DNA of 36,584 nucleotides, taken from contig CALFBF010000074.1 of NCBI GenBank assembly GCA_937949965.1, positions 1-36,584 of the forward strand. Direction: 5' to 3'. Made by a program: the position numbers and the translations under genes. Positions within the stretch are counted from its first letter, which is position 1. Every line of letters begins with the position of its first letter. The notes under the pieces are model-generated. The model ran no database searches. It saw nothing but the letters and a program-made list of their open reading frames with translations, and was not told the DNA's origin. The stretch is from an uncultured Roseibacillus sp. Its GTDB lineage: Bacteria; Verrucomicrobiota; Verrucomicrobiia; Verrucomicrobiales; Akkermansiaceae. Positions 35,399 through 36,584 of this stretch are shown piece after piece.

Positions 35399-36584
35399 CG
35401 TAGCATTCTCTCCCAAAACTCTGAAGTAATCTTCGGATCCCTCATTTGCTCTAAGCGCTCCCAAGCGGGGTAGCTTTGTCTGAAAAAATCTGCATCCATG
35501 CGGGCATCCTTAGCAGGATACAAGCGGCCACCAGCCTCCCTCACGATATCATCCATTCGCTCAAAAAGCGCTAGGGTTTCAGAACCTTCCATCGGAAAAT
35601 CCATCGCCAGAGTCCATCCCGCCATTGGAAAAGAAAGCCAACCTGGAGATTGTTGAACGCCAAACTTTTTCAACACAGACAAACAAGCTCCCTGACCAGA
35701 ATCCGTAACAATCTTCTGTAAGCACGCCAACACCTCCCTTTTACCTTTTGGAACAACACATTGATACTGCAAAAATCCGCGCCTCCCGTAGAGACGGTTC
35801 CAATCTCCAATCCCATCCAAAGGGAAAAAATATGAATGAAAAGGCTGCCTGAAAACACCTTCTCGACGAGTAACGGAGTAGACACGGTTAAAGGCCCGAA
35901 TCGTCGATCTATTCAATACGAAATGGGGAGCTTCAACAGGCACTTTCACCGTTTGGCCAGAGCTCCGCGGCATTTCCCCCTCCACAAACCGTCCCCCCAT
36001 AGCCACTCCTTGGCCAGTCTTACTACTAGCCATATCGAGCCAAGCTACCGTCATCGGAAAGTCGCGATCCATCTCTTCGAGAATCTGCATTCCCTCATCT
36101 AGACTCCCAAATCGCCTCGACTCTTGCTCCACCAATCCTTGTCCAACCAGAGAATGCATCTTGATAGTCACTTCTACAATCACTCCAGTTAGACCAAGGC
36201 CCCCAATAGTCGCTTCGAATAATTCTCGATTCTGCTCACGACTGCACAACAACCAGCCATGCTGCGAATGGAACAGCTTAAAACTATCTACCCAATACCC
36301 AAAAGTCCCAGCTTCATGATGATTCTTACCATGAATATCGTTAGCTACAGCCCCTGCGACCGTCACATATTTGGTGCCTGGCACAACCGGCAAAAAATAC
36401 TTCCGAGGCACACTCCACGCTAAAATGTCGCTCAGTGAACACCCGCCCTCGACAGTCAAAAGAGCAGTATCGGCATCAAAACTCAACAAGCCTTGACAGC
36501 GGCACAACGAAACCATCGCACCCCGTTCCGCAGAAAGAAGCGCGCTGTCGCCGTAACTCCTCCCCTTCCCAACTGCCAAATAAC
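35395..36584 (-). CDS. DprE1-like FAD-dependent oxidoreductase (5' end cut by the window edge)
   Basis: About 396 residues of a FAD-binding oxidoreductase are visible; the frame is open to the window edge, so the true start lies outside. Signature blocks are GKGRSYGDSAL, VVPGTKYVTVAGAVANDIHGKNHHEAGTFG and FEATIGGLGLTGVIVEVTIKM, characteristic of decaprenylphosphoryl-beta-D-ribose oxidase DprE1 and related D-arabino-1,4-lactone-oxidase-type enzymes. The C-terminal half ends YPAKDARMDADFFRQSYP, the usual last block before the terminus. DprE1 oxidises the 2-hydroxyl of polyprenyl-phospho-ribose, and DprE2 reduces it with inverted configuration. It leads the operon in this window; the next gene overlaps its stop. 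Substrate in this organism is inferred, not shown. Confidence 0.9.
   Translation of the reverse strand, partial: YLAVGKGRSYGDSALLSAERGAMVSLCRCQGLLSFDADTALLTVEGGCSLSDILAWSVPRKYFLPVVPGTKYVTVAGAVANDIHGKNHHEAGTFGYWVDSFKLFHSQHGWLLCSREQNRELFEATIGGLGLTGVIVEVTIKMHSLVGQGLVEQESRRFGSLDEGMQILEEMDRDFPMTVAWLDMASSKTGQGVAMGGRFVEGEMPRSSGQTVKVPVEAPHFVLNRSTIRAFNRVYSVTRREGVFRQPFHSYFFPLDGIGDWNRLYGRRGFLQYQCVVPKGKREVLACLQKIVTDSGQGACLSVLKKFGVQQSPGWLSFPMAGWTLAMDFPMEGSETLALFERMDDIVREAGGRLYPAKDARMDADFFRQSYPAWERLEQMRDPKITSEFWERMLR

Overview
The window looks like chromosomal DNA from the Planctomycetes–Verrucomicrobia–Chlamydiae group, most likely Verrucomicrobiota. The main evidence is two signature gene pairs of that group: a DUF1592-type cytochrome protein followed by a DUF1552 protein (7860-11574), and a PSCyt1/DUF1549/DUF1553 protein followed by a DUF1501 protein (20882-25506). 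Lipoprotein and Tat-type signals and a Ser/Thr kinase with a periplasmic-side repeat domain fit a diderm cell. I found no tRNA, rRNA, CRISPR array or transposase gene.

Layout. 1-5054: two secreted or lipid-anchored proteins, the ribosome-assembly GTPase rsgA with a broken metR-like regulator behind it, a lipoprotein hydrolase and a YmdB-type phosphodiesterase. 5184-7654: a membrane Ser/Thr kinase with its own terminator. 7860-12268: the DUF1592/DUF1552 pair, then leuD without leuC. 12360-14816: small envelope and hypothetical proteins and a Dps ferritin. 14961-20556: trhO, a GH13_18 disaccharide phosphorylase, a methyltransferase, an SMP-30 lactonase-like protein and a cell-wall amidase. 20882-26032: the second signature pair, followed 4 nt later by an apparently exported PD-(D/E)XK nuclease-fold protein. 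26258-29444 (minus): housekeeping genes in the order prs, rplY, terminator, pth, rpsF, ssb. 29679-36584 (minus): a tightly overlapping surface-polysaccharide operon (dprE1-like, dprE2-like, GT-C membrane protein, O-antigen ligase/polymerase with TPRs, priming sugar transferase), whose first gene runs off the window edge.

How the genes work together. The two signature pairs probably act in the periplasm; such pairs often sit in polysaccharide-use loci, but their exact chemistry is not settled. The polysaccharide operon has what is needed to prime, modify and polymerise or ligate a lipid-linked glycan. The DprE1/DprE2 pair suggests that a polyprenyl-phospho-arabinose-type donor is made.

The most unusual non-coding structure is a family of short inverted-repeat elements (three copies, one nested in another) at 26062-26261 and 29500-29667. 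They have 4-base direct repeats at their ends and resemble non-autonomous (MITE-like) transposable elements. They lie just behind the stop codons of ssb and the sugar transferase. Other points of note are the metR-like remnant directly behind rsgA, the apparently exported nuclease-fold protein, and a 50-nt overlap of pth and rpsF.
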